The notes beneath the pieces were generated by a model. The model worked only from the letters and a program-made list of their open reading frames with translations. It did not search any database and was not told where the DNA came from. From Hanamia caeni (GTDB taxonomy: Bacteria; Bacteroidota; Bacteroidia; Chitinophagales; Chitinophagaceae), in contig NZ_RJJR01000002.1 of assembly GCF_003721595.1 (NCBI RefSeq), forward strand, positions 1 through 64,000: a stretch of DNA of 64,000 nt, read 5' to 3'. The translations under genes and the position numbers were made by a program. Below, piece after piece: positions 53,007-61,571 of this stretch; the stretch's first letter is position 1, and every line of letters begins with the position of its first letter.

Positions 53007-53774
53007 TTAATCTATCATGCCGGAATGCGGCCGGCCGTAATAATCAAATAGAATTTTTTCGTCCGCAACATTCACAGGTTGACTGGCATCAAAGTCCGGG
53101 CAGTTTTTTACCTGCTCAGTTGTTACGTTTACGATCACGATGCGGTTATCCCATTTCACTTGTTTTATCCATCCTGCCGGCAGCAGCAATTTCTTACTGC
53201 TCAGCCAGTCACCCGTTTCAACTACCAGGTAATCAATCCTCCAGTCTGAATCATCAAGAATGTAATCTGTAACCTTGCCAATTTCGCCATCTGTAGCATG
53301 AATGCCATAACCTTTTACCTCGTCAGAACTTCTTAAATGAGGATCGTGGGGCTCGGAATTTTCCACCGGAACTAGGGGTGCAGTTGCTTCTTCATTTTCA
53401 TACAAATCGCTTGGCATCGCTCCAAATATTCCTGCTCCATGGGCCCCATCGCCCCAATAAGGATCCCAGGTATAATAAGTGGATAATTCTTCTTCGTGCT
53501 GGCGCGATACAGGTTTATCGGTATCAATATCCGGACTGTTTTCTATTTGCTTTTTTGTAAGGTTAACCGGAAATATTTCATTTTCCCAATCCGGGGTTAA
53601 CAGGGCTTTTGGTGAAATAAGCACTTTTTTACCGGAAAACCAGTTACCTGTTTTTATTACCAGGTAGCGGATGGTCCAGCTTACATCGTCAAAATAAAAT
53701 TCTTCCACTTTTCCTATTTCACCATCGGTTGCTTTAAGAGTATAGCCTTGAAGGCTTTTAAGACTGCGTTTCAT
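53007..53774 (-). CDS. Double PRC-barrel domain protein
   Basis: A 255-residue protein made of two PRC-barrel repeats (about 1-85 and 148-245), each with GYxxxATDGEIGKVxxFxxDDxxWxIxYLVxxTGxWxSxKKxLxxP pattern. The two copies are clearly duplicated. PRC barrels occur in RNA processing and in photosynthetic reaction-centre H subunits; stand-alone pairs like this often sit in stress islands. The linker is acidic and Gly/Tyr-rich (YYTWDPYWGDGAHGAG). The function is unknown. Confidence 0.88.
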   Translation of the reverse strand: MKRSLKSLQGYTLKATDGEIGKVEEFYFDDVSWTIRYLVIKTGNWFSGKKVLISPKALLTPDWENEIFPVNLTKKQIENSPDIDTDKPVSRQHEEELSTYYTWDPYWGDGAHGAGIFGAMPSDLYENEEATAPLVPVENSEPHDPHLRSSDEVKGYGIHATDGEIGKVTDYILDDSDWRIDYLVVETGDWLSSKKLLLPAGWIKQVKWDNRIVIVNVTTEQVKNCPDFDASQPVNVADEKILFDYYGRPHSGMID

Positions 53775-53843
53775 AAAATTGAAGTTGTATAATAATTTAT
53801 TAATACAGCAAGCACTATTCCAACAATCTTTAATTGCCGGATT

Positions 53844-54752
53844 TTATTTAGATAAATTAGCGGCCTCGATATAAATTTGTTTTACCTGCGGAAATTTTTC
53901 TTTTATCTTTTTTTCAAGCCGCGCAATGCTGCTTACGATCTGGGCTCCCGACAAATTTTTTTTAAACTGAAGGTTAAGGGCGAGCAAAACTTCATCAGGA
54001 GAAAGCTGCATGGTTAAAGGCGTTTGTACCTGGAACACATCATCGTCCTGCTGTATCAATTTTTCAGTGCTTGCTACCAGCTCTTTGCCTGCGCTTTCGC
54101 CGATGAGTAAATTATGGGTTTCTATAATCATCAGAATGGCAATTATGGTAAGAACAATACCAATAAGAATCGAGGCAATGCCGTCAATCAATGGATTGCC
54201 GAGCCATGTAGAAAGAACGATACCTGCGAAGGCAATTATCAATCCGATAATATCGGCAGCATCTTCATAAATTACGAGGAAAAATCCCGGGTCTTTGCTG
54301 GCGCGTAATTTTTGAAAAAGATTTCCTTCGTGATGCGAATGTTTTAAAAATCCTTTTACCGAAATAATGATAGATATGGTTTCAAAAATAAAAGCGCTTC
54401 CTAATACCAGGTAACCCCAGAAGGGATCAGTGATGGGTTTTGGATTGCCAATATGCGTAATGCCTTCGTAAATGGACATTCCGCCGCCAAGGCCAAAAAC
54501 CAGCACTGCCACTATAAGTGACCAAAAATATAATTCAGGGCCATAGCCAAACGGATGTTTCTTATCAGGAGGGCGCTTACTTCTTTTGATGCCTAAGAGC
54601 AGCAGCAACTCGTTGCTGGTATCTACCAGGCTATGAATTCCTTCTGAAAGCATGGCAGAACTTCCGCTAAAAAAAGCGGCTGCAAATTTTGTAATAGCAA
54701 TCAAGCCATTTGCAATCAGCGCACCATAAATTGAAGAATTAGATTCAGCCAT
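53844..54752 (-). CDS. Cation diffusion facilitator transporter
   Basis: A 302-residue CDF-family metal exporter with about six helices. The first metal site His40-x-x-x-Asp44 (SEGIHSLVDTSNE) and the second in EDAADIIGLIIAF fit zinc-type CDFs; a cytoplasmic C-terminal domain (about 210-302) follows. It is closest in form to the ZnT9/SLC30A9-like group, with HPFGYGPELYFWS. Likely substrates are Zn2+, Fe2+ or Mn2+. It starts 3 nt beyond the end of the AI-2E gene (54752 versus 54755), so the two are probably co-transcribed. Confidence 0.91.
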   Translation of the reverse strand: MAESNSSIYGALIANGLIAITKFAAAFFSGSSAMLSEGIHSLVDTSNELLLLLGIKRSKRPPDKKHPFGYGPELYFWSLIVAVLVFGLGGGMSIYEGITHIGNPKPITDPFWGYLVLGSAFIFETISIIISVKGFLKHSHHEGNLFQKLRASKDPGFFLVIYEDAADIIGLIIAFAGIVLSTWLGNPLIDGIASILIGIVLTIIAILMIIETHNLLIGESAGKELVASTEKLIQQDDDVFQVQTPLTMQLSPDEVLLALNLQFKKNLSGAQIVSSIARLEKKIKEKFPQVKQIYIEAANLSK

Positions 54753-54754
54753 TT

Positions 54755-55822
54755 TTATTTTACATCCATATTTTTTATTGTGTTAATACTGGCCTGTTGA
54801 TTTTCAACGTACAGCCGGTCAACCACTTTTAATACAATCACCACTATGGGCGATGCCAGCAAAACGCCCCAAAAGCCGGCAACAATACCAAGCGCCACCT
54901 GGGCAAAAATGGTAAGCGCAGGCGGCAGGCTTACCATCTTTTGCTGAATGATAGGTTGAGTAACGGCAGTTTGTATGATTTGCACGCCAATATAAATGCA
55001 AGCCACTATCAGCGCAGTAGAAGGGCTTTCCATCAAACCGAGCAGCGCTGCGGGAATTAAGGCTATCAGTGGCCCGAAGTTGGGAATAAGGTTTAAAATG
55101 CCTGCGATAAGTGCCAGCGTAAGAATGAGTGGCATGCCCAGAATCCATAAACCAACCCCAGTAAATACAGCAATAAAAAAGAAGCCGATAATTTGGGATT
55201 TTATCCATTTTTTTAAAACGGCGTTGAGTTCATCAAAAAGCTTTTCTCCTTTATGTTTTGCTTTTGGAGGCAGCAAACGGATAAACCCTTTTTTATAAAG
55301 CATGGGGTCGGCAGTGAAAAATATAGCAAAAAGAATTACCACGTATAAATCACTAAGTACGCCAAAGCTACCTGAAAAGAATTTTTTGGCAATAGATTCC
55401 ACGTTTATGGTACGTCCAGCGTTACTAATATAATTGAGCAATTTACTTCCCATGTCAGATTCACTTAGCTGTTGTTTCAAATTCTGTATCGTTTGTGGCA
55501 GCGTATCAGAAAGCTCGGCAACCTGCTTTTGGAGCCTCGCCCCTACAAACCAAAAGAAACCTGCCAGTAGAATAATATTGATGAGCACAGAAAGAAAAAC
55601 ACAAAGCCTGGGAGACCAATGAAATTTTCGATGAATCAGGTGCGAAAATCCATGGAAATAGACGGCCAGCAGCATACCGGTAAGGGCTAAAAGAATAACC
55701 GCAAAAAGCGTTTTAAAAAGAAGTAACCCCACAATAATCAACGAGAATATCCCGCCCGCTATCCAAACTTTTTTTGAAAAAGGCAATTCGGAGGTAAGCG
55801 GACACTCTTGATTTTCCGTCAT
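54755..55822 (-). CDS. AI-2E family transporter
   Basis: A 355-residue membrane protein with about eight helices. The segments YFHGFSHLIHRK, PTQ-like IQTAVTQPIIQQKMVSLPPALTIFAQVALGIVAGFWGVLLASP and the glycine-rich middle match the AI-2E (TqsA/PerM) family. Members transport autoinducer-2 or act as Na+/H+ antiporters. It is followed by the CDF gene; 127 bp separate it from the cytochrome b-c gene. Confidence 0.9.
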   Translation of the reverse strand: MTENQECPLTSELPFSKKVWIAGGIFSLIIVGLLLFKTLFAVILLALTGMLLAVYFHGFSHLIHRKFHWSPRLCVFLSVLINIILLAGFFWFVGARLQKQVAELSDTLPQTIQNLKQQLSESDMGSKLLNYISNAGRTINVESIAKKFFSGSFGVLSDLYVVILFAIFFTADPMLYKKGFIRLLPPKAKHKGEKLFDELNAVLKKWIKSQIIGFFFIAVFTGVGLWILGMPLILTLALIAGILNLIPNFGPLIALIPAALLGLMESPSTALIVACIYIGVQIIQTAVTQPIIQQKMVSLPPALTIFAQVALGIVAGFWGVLLASPIVVIVLKVVDRLYVENQQASINTIKNMDVK

Positions 55823-55903
55823 AAAGAATTCTTATCGTTTAATTAATGTATAAAAAGATTTTACACAAATGATGTGCCTCGATTGGTGAACCCAAATTTT
55901 TCA

Positions 55904-55920
55904 CAGTAAAGCAACAAAGA
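55904..55920 (-). repeat. Partial copy of the dispersed motif
   Basis: On the minus strand TCTTTG-TTGC-TTTACTG: the second half is exact but the first is degenerate. It lies just upstream of the AI-2E gene. Confidence 0.25.
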
Positions 55921-55949
55921 GACAAAAATTTTATTTTGTTCCTTAAAAA

Positions 55950-57350
55950 CTATTTCTGAGAAGATAAAAATGCAACAATATTGTTTATCTCGTCATTGGA
56001 GAGGCTGCCACCAAAAGCGGGCATATTTTTTCCGCCATTCACAATGCGGATTTTTAAAGCCTGGATGGAGAGGCGGTTGCCGATTGTGGTAAGGTCAGGG
56101 CCATCTATTCCTCCATAATTACTAATCCTGTGGCAGTACTGGCATCCTTTAGAATAAAAAAGATGAACTCCTTTTATAACCGTAGAATCAGGGTTTTTAT
56201 TTTTTATAGCGCTTAACGGCAGCGGCTTCGTATCAAAATGAGGCGACCACGGCGCTTTTAAACCTACCACCAGTAAGCTGACCACAAATACAATTACACA
56301 AATCACTCCATACATAGCCCATGGCCTTTTTAGCGGGCTTCTTTCGCCCTTCTGTGAAATAAACGGAATCGAAAACAGTATCACAATCGTGAGGATTGGC
56401 CCCAGCAACATCGCAACGGATTCAATCTTATGAGGCATCAATGCAAATAGCGCAAAAAACGGAACCATATACCAGTCTGGCTTTGGCGTGGTAGATAAAT
56501 GAGCAGGGTCGGGTTTGCCGGAAAGCGCCGGCGGTCCAAAAACAAAAGCGAGACAAATAATGCAAATGATGATGATAGCGCTGAATAAAATGTCGCGCCA
56601 TGCGGCGTTTGGCCAGAAGGGTACTCCCTTTTCTTTCAGCATATTCTGGTACCACTTGCGGTAGGTTTTAGGATCCACCAGTCTACCCGGTTTTGGAGGC
56701 TCGGAAATACCATTTTGAATTACGAGATAAAGATGAAGGCCGATAAATATAAAAATCAAAGCGGGCACCATAAATACGTGATAAGAATAAAACCGGCTGA
56801 GCGTTTGTCCACCTATAGTATCGCCTCCGAGCAACAGCCGTGCGAGGTATTTTCCTATCAGCGGCGTTCTTCCCAATTGTTCGGCAGCAACTACTGACGA
56901 CCACACTCCATTTGAATCCCAACGCAGTAGCTGGCCTGTAAAGCCCATAAAAATGGTACATAGCAGGAGAAAAACCCCGCTTATCCAATTCATCTCGCGT
57001 GGAAATTTGTACGAGGCGGTGATGTACACACGAATCATGTGGATGCCCACTAAAATAATCATTGCCGATGCGCCGAAATAATGTATGCCTCTCAATACGT
57101 TTCCAAACTTTGCCTTGTCGGTAATAAAAACAAGAGAATGATACGCTTCGCTGCTGGAGGGCTGATATAAGAGTGCTAGCGAAACGCCTGTAATTACCTG
57201 TAGCAGGAAACAAAATAAAGTGGCGCTCCCAAAAACATAGCTCCACTTTGCTTTTGGAGGAACAGGATGTTGAATGACCGGCACAATATTTTGCGAAAAG
57301 CCAGTGCGGTCGTCAATCCAATGCCATATTTTTTTTAAAAACTTTTTCAT
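55950..57350 (-). CDS. qcrB: Cytochrome b fused to a C-terminal cytochrome c domain
   Basis: A 466-residue respiratory subunit. The N-terminal two thirds is a cytochrome b with eight or so helices, haem-ligand His pairs (IHYFGASAMIILVGIHMIRVY; YSYHVFMVPALIFIFIGLHLY) and the quinol-site region after PDW. The C-terminal 90 residues carry a class I cytochrome c (CQYCH, distal Met in KNMPAFGGSLS). It shares 4 nt with the Rieske gene and would pass electrons from quinol to the caa3 oxidase without a separate cytochrome c1. Confidence 0.92.
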   Translation of the reverse strand: MKKFLKKIWHWIDDRTGFSQNIVPVIQHPVPPKAKWSYVFGSATLFCFLLQVITGVSLALLYQPSSSEAYHSLVFITDKAKFGNVLRGIHYFGASAMIILVGIHMIRVYITASYKFPREMNWISGVFLLLCTIFMGFTGQLLRWDSNGVWSSVVAAEQLGRTPLIGKYLARLLLGGDTIGGQTLSRFYSYHVFMVPALIFIFIGLHLYLVIQNGISEPPKPGRLVDPKTYRKWYQNMLKEKGVPFWPNAAWRDILFSAIIIICIICLAFVFGPPALSGKPDPAHLSTTPKPDWYMVPFFALFALMPHKIESVAMLLGPILTIVILFSIPFISQKGERSPLKRPWAMYGVICVIVFVVSLLVVGLKAPWSPHFDTKPLPLSAIKNKNPDSTVIKGVHLFYSKGCQYCHRISNYGGIDGPDLTTIGNRLSIQALKIRIVNGGKNMPAFGGSLSNDEINNIVAFLSSQK

Positions 57351-57859
57351 GCTTTACTACCTGTGATTGGAACCGGCGCGGTTTTAATTTGTACCTCCTT
57401 GTTAAAAACTCTCACTTCATACTGATTTAAGGGCTTTGGCGGCGGGCCTCCGGCAACAGTACCATCTGCATAATATACACCGCCATGGCATGGACACATA
57501 AATAAATGCGCCTCGTTTTCCCATCTAACCGGGCAACCGAGATGAGTACAATTGGCAGCAAAAGCAATGAAATTGTTTTCATCGTTTTTTCTGAGCCATG
57601 CCGCTGATTTTGCTGTTACACCCGCATAAGGTTCCGGATCTGCATTGATAAATGTTACCAGGCTGGTGGAGCCGGTCTGAAAATCATCCACTTTGCCTAC
57701 GGTGCGCCATAGCTGATTTTTCTTTTTCAGCAAAGGAGCGATGATGGCGCTTACAACAGGAACTGCTGCGGCAATGGCGCTGATGCCCGCGAGGCCGAGG
57801 CTGATTTTCAGAAAAAAATCGCGCCGGGATATCTCTTCATTTTGTGCTTGTTCATTCAT
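57347..57859 (-). CDS. qcrA: Rieske iron-sulfur protein
   Basis: A 170-residue protein with a twin-arginine-like signal anchor (SRRDFFLKISLGLAGISAIAA) and a Rieske domain binding a [2Fe-2S] cluster through CTHLGC and CPCHGG. It should be the high-potential subunit of the quinol oxidase complex with the cytochrome b downstream. The start ATG overlaps the preceding gene by 8 nt and its end overlaps qcrB by 4 nt, so the three are tightly coupled. Confidence 0.94.
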   Translation of the reverse strand: MNEQAQNEEISRRDFFLKISLGLAGISAIAAAVPVVSAIIAPLLKKKNQLWRTVGKVDDFQTGSTSLVTFINADPEPYAGVTAKSAAWLRKNDENNFIAFAANCTHLGCPVRWENEAHLFMCPCHGGVYYADGTVAGGPPPKPLNQYEVRVFNKEVQIKTAPVPITGSKA

Positions 57860-58451
57860 GACGTAAAATATTTAGCCATCCGGAAAGTGCGGTTATCAGA
57901 ATAATTAAGCCTGCCACTGAAATCAGCCACGTAGTTAATAATCCCCAGCCAAGAAACACAATGCCTAAGGCCAGGAAAAATGGCCAATAAGTTGGTTTGG
58001 GCAATATTTCGGGTTTTGCTTTTACGGTTTCAACGCGGGCTGCCGGGTTTTTAATTTCTTCTGTATTATTCATGGGATTTTCTTTTTGATCATTGTCTTG
58101 CATTTGGACGGTGAAGTTTATTCCAGAATTATCCGCCATGGCCGCTTTTCTAAAAGTTTTAATGATGGCATTTTTAAATTGATGAATCAGTCTTCTTTTT
58201 GATAAATAGCCAGCGCCAAAAGCCAGCGCTTCATTAAACAGAGAATCTTGTGAGGAAGATTGTTTTACATTTTCAAGCGTTTGATCCAATACATTCACAG
58301 GGGACAGGTTGTGAACCATATTATGTGCATGAACTTTTAAACCATCTTCGATTGACTGCTTTTTTTCTTCAAGCTTTTTTATTGCTGACGATAAATCATT
58401 TGCACCGGCTATTTCCTTTAATTTTTTTTCGGATGAATCTTCTTCATTCAT
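57852..58451 (-). CDS. Two-part protein in the respiratory operon, unknown function
   Basis: A 199-residue protein with two unlike parts. Residues about 1-118 are a charged, helical, soluble-looking domain (KLEEKKQSIEDGLKVHAHNMVH, SLFNEALAFGAGYLSKRRLIHQF) resembling a small Bacteroidota phage-holin-like/hypothetical family. Residues about 128-199 have two membrane helices (YWPFFLALGIVFLGWGLLTTW; LIILITALSGWL) like short oxidase subunit IV proteins. An internal ATG at MNNTEEIK could start the second part alone. It sits between ctaG and the Rieske gene. Confidence 0.6.
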   Translation of the reverse strand: MNEEDSSEKKLKEIAGANDLSSAIKKLEEKKQSIEDGLKVHAHNMVHNLSPVNVLDQTLENVKQSSSQDSLFNEALAFGAGYLSKRRLIHQFKNAIIKTFRKAAMADNSGINFTVQMQDNDQKENPMNNTEEIKNPAARVETVKAKPEILPKPTYWPFFLALGIVFLGWGLLTTWLISVAGLIILITALSGWLNILRHE

Positions 58452-58492
58452 TTTCTAAAATTTTTTTTTAAAACATTTACAATGAGACGCAA

Positions 58493-59296
58493 TCAATTTT
58501 TTATCATGATTGCATCCCTCACTTCATAGGGTTTTTGGTCGTACCATTTTACCAGGATGGCCATTGAAGCGGTTAAATAAATCAGGCAACACGGCACCCA
58601 CATAATTAAACCTGCTGCCTGCTGATCAATGGATGCAGAAATTTTCCATTGATTTCTTATGATGTTTAAAAATCCGTTTGAGTCTGAAATATGCAGATAG
58701 GGCATATACATTCCTAACGGCGCAAAAGTGATCATCAGCCCCAGCAGGGTGCAAAATACACAAGCCAATGAAAGATAGAGTACCGCCGATAAAGAGGGAA
58801 TGCGATATTGCCGGTAAGGATTGAGAATGGGCCAGCAAAAGATGATGCCCGCAACCAGCAAAGACAACCATTGCGCATGCATCAAACCCATGCTCCGGGC
58901 TGAAGCAGCCATGTTGAAAATGTATGGAATATGCCAAAACCACATGATGCCTACGCCAGTAAACCAACATAAAACATGAATTTTTATTTTGTGGGTTGAA
59001 AGAAATAGAAAATATTTTCTAAAAACATTTTCTTGCGGGATACCTGCTACAAGCAGGGGCGCGGCAATCAAAAGCAACAATACATGTGAAATCATGTGGG
59101 CGCTGAACAGGTAATTTTCGCCCAAAAAATGCAAAGGCGAAGCCACGCAGATAATAATTATAGAAATGCCCGCGAAAAAAAAGAGCGATTGTTTTCTGAT
59201 TTTAAACCGGATGGCGTACAAATAAAATAAACAAAGCATCGTGATGAATAAAATTGAAACCGGATCAAAATGCCAGTAAGAATATATCGAATGCAT
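58493..59296 (-). CDS. ctaG: CtaG-like cytochrome c oxidase assembly protein (caa3_CtaG)
   Basis: A 267-residue membrane protein with about seven helices. His-rich membrane segments FSAHMISHVLLLLIAAPLLV and MWFWHIPY, with HISDSNG near the end, match the caa3-type CtaG family that assists copper insertion into subunit I. It lies directly downstream of the subunit III gene (11 bp gap) in the oxidase operon. Confidence 0.88.
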   Translation of the reverse strand: MHSIYSYWHFDPVSILFITMLCLFYLYAIRFKIRKQSLFFFAGISIIIICVASPLHFLGENYLFSAHMISHVLLLLIAAPLLVAGIPQENVFRKYFLFLSTHKIKIHVLCWFTGVGIMWFWHIPYIFNMAASARSMGLMHAQWLSLLVAGIIFCWPILNPYRQYRIPSLSAVLYLSLACVFCTLLGLMITFAPLGMYMPYLHISDSNGFLNIIRNQWKISASIDQQAAGLIMWVPCCLIYLTASMAILVKWYDQKPYEVRDAIMIKN

Positions 59297-59307
59297 CTTT
59301 CTGAATT

Positions 59308-59862
59308 TTAAATATTAGTAAAATGAGGAAGCACATAAACAACCGTGAAAACCACTATCCACACCACATCTATGAAATGCCAATAATATCCAACTGTGCT
59401 TATCACGGTTGAACCGGGCTTATTAAAATCGCCCAAAAAAGTGAAGGCAAGAACAATGGATAAAATAATCAGTCCCACAAAAACATGAAATCCATGAAAA
59501 CCTGTTAGCGTGTAAAAGCTGGTTCCAAAAACGCCGCTTCCAAGTGTTACATGGTCATTGATTAACCGCCAGTACTCTCTTCCCTGCCCAATTAAAAAAA
59601 GAATGCCCAACACGATAGTGATGATAAGCCATAGTTTAAGCTTTTTAATATTTCCTTCTTTATAATTTTTGTCTGCGAACCAAAAAGTAAAGCTGCTTGC
59701 AATCAAAACGGCTGTAAATATTCCCGTTTTCTCTATGTCGAGTGCATGAAGCTGATGTGGCTCAAAACCGGCCGTGAATGCCATATACACAAATGACATT
59801 ATCAAACAGATAAAGAACATCCCTTCTGTTCCTATCACCAATTTCATCATCGTTTTGTTCAT
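59308..59862 (-). CDS. ctaE: Cytochrome c oxidase subunit III
   Basis: A 184-residue membrane subunit with five helices, the short form of subunit III. The conserved GTEGMFF and TGFHGFHVFVGLIIL and C-terminal YYWHFIDVVWIVVFTVVYV segments are present. It stabilises the proton-pumping subunit I. It follows ctaD by 32 bp. Confidence 0.93.
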   Translation of the reverse strand: MNKTMMKLVIGTEGMFFICLIMSFVYMAFTAGFEPHQLHALDIEKTGIFTAVLIASSFTFWFADKNYKEGNIKKLKLWLIITIVLGILFLIGQGREYWRLINDHVTLGSGVFGTSFYTLTGFHGFHVFVGLIILSIVLAFTFLGDFNKPGSTVISTVGYYWHFIDVVWIVVFTVVYVLPHFTNI

Positions 59863-59894
59863 AATTTGTAGGTTTTCAATGAACGTTTACAACT

Positions 59895-61556
59895 TCAATC
59901 TGATGCTATATCTGCCATTCCCGGATACTTCATATCCCATAATGGCTGCCTGCTATTTACCACAGGAACTTCATTAAAATTTTTTAAAGAAGGTGGCGAA
60001 TCTGCAATCCATTCCAGCGTAAATCCATCCCACGGATCAGCAGGCGCCGGCTTCCCGCTTTTGCGGCTTTTTACAATAATATAACCGAGGTATAAAACCG
60101 CTATGCCCATAATAAATGCGCTGACAGTAGATATCATATTCAGCACGCCATACCACGGCAAATCAGGATAAGTATATACTCTTCTTGGCATCCCAATCAT
60201 TCCAAGAATATGTTGCACCAAAAAAGTTCCGTTGAAGCCAATCACAAATAGCCAGAAAAACCATTTTCCCATTTTTTCATCTAAAAACTTTCCTGTCATT
60301 TTTGGAAACCAGTAAAACAAACCGGAAAGAATTCCGAAAATAGTGCCGCCGATAAATACATAATGCAAATGAGCTACAACAAAATAGGTATCGGTCAATT
60401 GCCAGTCTATCGGCACGATGGCAAACGCAATTCCGGAAAGGCCGCCAATGGTGAATTCTATTAAGAAAGCCACTGCAAACATCATCGAAACGGTAAACCG
60501 GATTTTGCCTCCGTACATGGTGGCTATCCATGCAAAAACTTTTACGCCTGTCGGAATACCAATCAGCATGCTTGCCGCTGAAAAAAACGCATCAGCCGTG
60601 TTGCCCATTCCAACTGCAAACATGTGATGTGCCCATACGCCAAATGCAAGCAGGGCAATGGCTACCGAGGATGCGGCTACAAAGGCGGCACCGAAAATAG
60701 GTTTGCGCGAAAACACAGGAATCGTTTCTGAAATAATTCCAAATGGAGGCAGGATAACAATATATACTTCCGGATGCCCGAATATCCAGAATAAATGTTG
60801 CCAAAGCAAGGCCGAACCACCGGAAGCCGTGTTAAAAAAATGAGCGCCAAATTGCCTGTCTAACAGCAGCATGGAAAGCGCTGCATTTAGCGCCGGGAAA
60901 GCCGCGAGCAATAAAAAAGAATTTACAAAAACCATCCACACAAACATCGGAAGCTTGTTAAGCGTCATGCCCTTGGTGCGATAATGCAGCACCGTAACAG
61001 CAAGATTAACAGAAGTGGTTACGCTTCCGATTCCGGCAAGTAACAGTCCCATGCAATAATAATCCACACCCGGGTTGATAGAATAATTCTTTTCACTCAG
61101 GGGCACATAATTAAACCAGCCGGCATCCGGCGCTCCGCCTGCAAGAAAGCTGAAGTAGAGCAGCATCCCGCCCAACAACGTAATCCAAAAACTAAAAGCA
61201 TTCAGCCGCGGAAAAGCCATTTCGTTAGCGCCTATCATCAGGGGCGTAAAATAAACGGCAAATCCAAAAACCGCCGGCATGGCTACAAAGAATACCATGG
61301 TGGTGCCATGCATCGTAAAGAACTGATTATACATTTCGGGCCCTAAGAAATGATTAAGCGGGCCGGCCAGTTGAATCCGCATAAGCAATACTTCTATACC
61401 GCCGATTAACAGAAACAGGAGCGTCATCAGCAGGTACATAATCCCGATCATTTTATGATCCACTGTGGAAATCCATTGCAGCAAACCCTGGTCAGTGCTT
61501 ACTCCTATCCCCGGAAATGTTTTTGATGGTTCGGGAATGTAAATTGGTTCACTCAT
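59895..61556 (-). CDS. ctaD: Cytochrome c oxidase subunit I
   Basis: A 553-residue catalytic subunit with 12 or more helices. The haem-copper centre is complete: FGHPEVYI with the copper-bound His and cross-linked Tyr, HHMFAVG with the His pair, and AHLHYVFIGG with the haem His pair; the low-spin haem His lies in MHGTTMVFF. It reduces O2 to water and pumps protons. The N-terminal domain is typical of A-type oxidases. It starts 15 nt after the ctaC stop, in the same operon. Confidence 0.96.
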   Translation of the reverse strand: MSEPIYIPEPSKTFPGIGVSTDQGLLQWISTVDHKMIGIMYLLMTLLFLLIGGIEVLLMRIQLAGPLNHFLGPEMYNQFFTMHGTTMVFFVAMPAVFGFAVYFTPLMIGANEMAFPRLNAFSFWITLLGGMLLYFSFLAGGAPDAGWFNYVPLSEKNYSINPGVDYYCMGLLLAGIGSVTTSVNLAVTVLHYRTKGMTLNKLPMFVWMVFVNSFLLLAAFPALNAALSMLLLDRQFGAHFFNTASGGSALLWQHLFWIFGHPEVYIVILPPFGIISETIPVFSRKPIFGAAFVAASSVAIALLAFGVWAHHMFAVGMGNTADAFFSAASMLIGIPTGVKVFAWIATMYGGKIRFTVSMMFAVAFLIEFTIGGLSGIAFAIVPIDWQLTDTYFVVAHLHYVFIGGTIFGILSGLFYWFPKMTGKFLDEKMGKWFFWLFVIGFNGTFLVQHILGMIGMPRRVYTYPDLPWYGVLNMISTVSAFIMGIAVLYLGYIIVKSRKSGKPAPADPWDGFTLEWIADSPPSLKNFNEVPVVNSRQPLWDMKYPGMADIASD

Positions 61557-61571
61557 TTTTTTGACCTTGTT

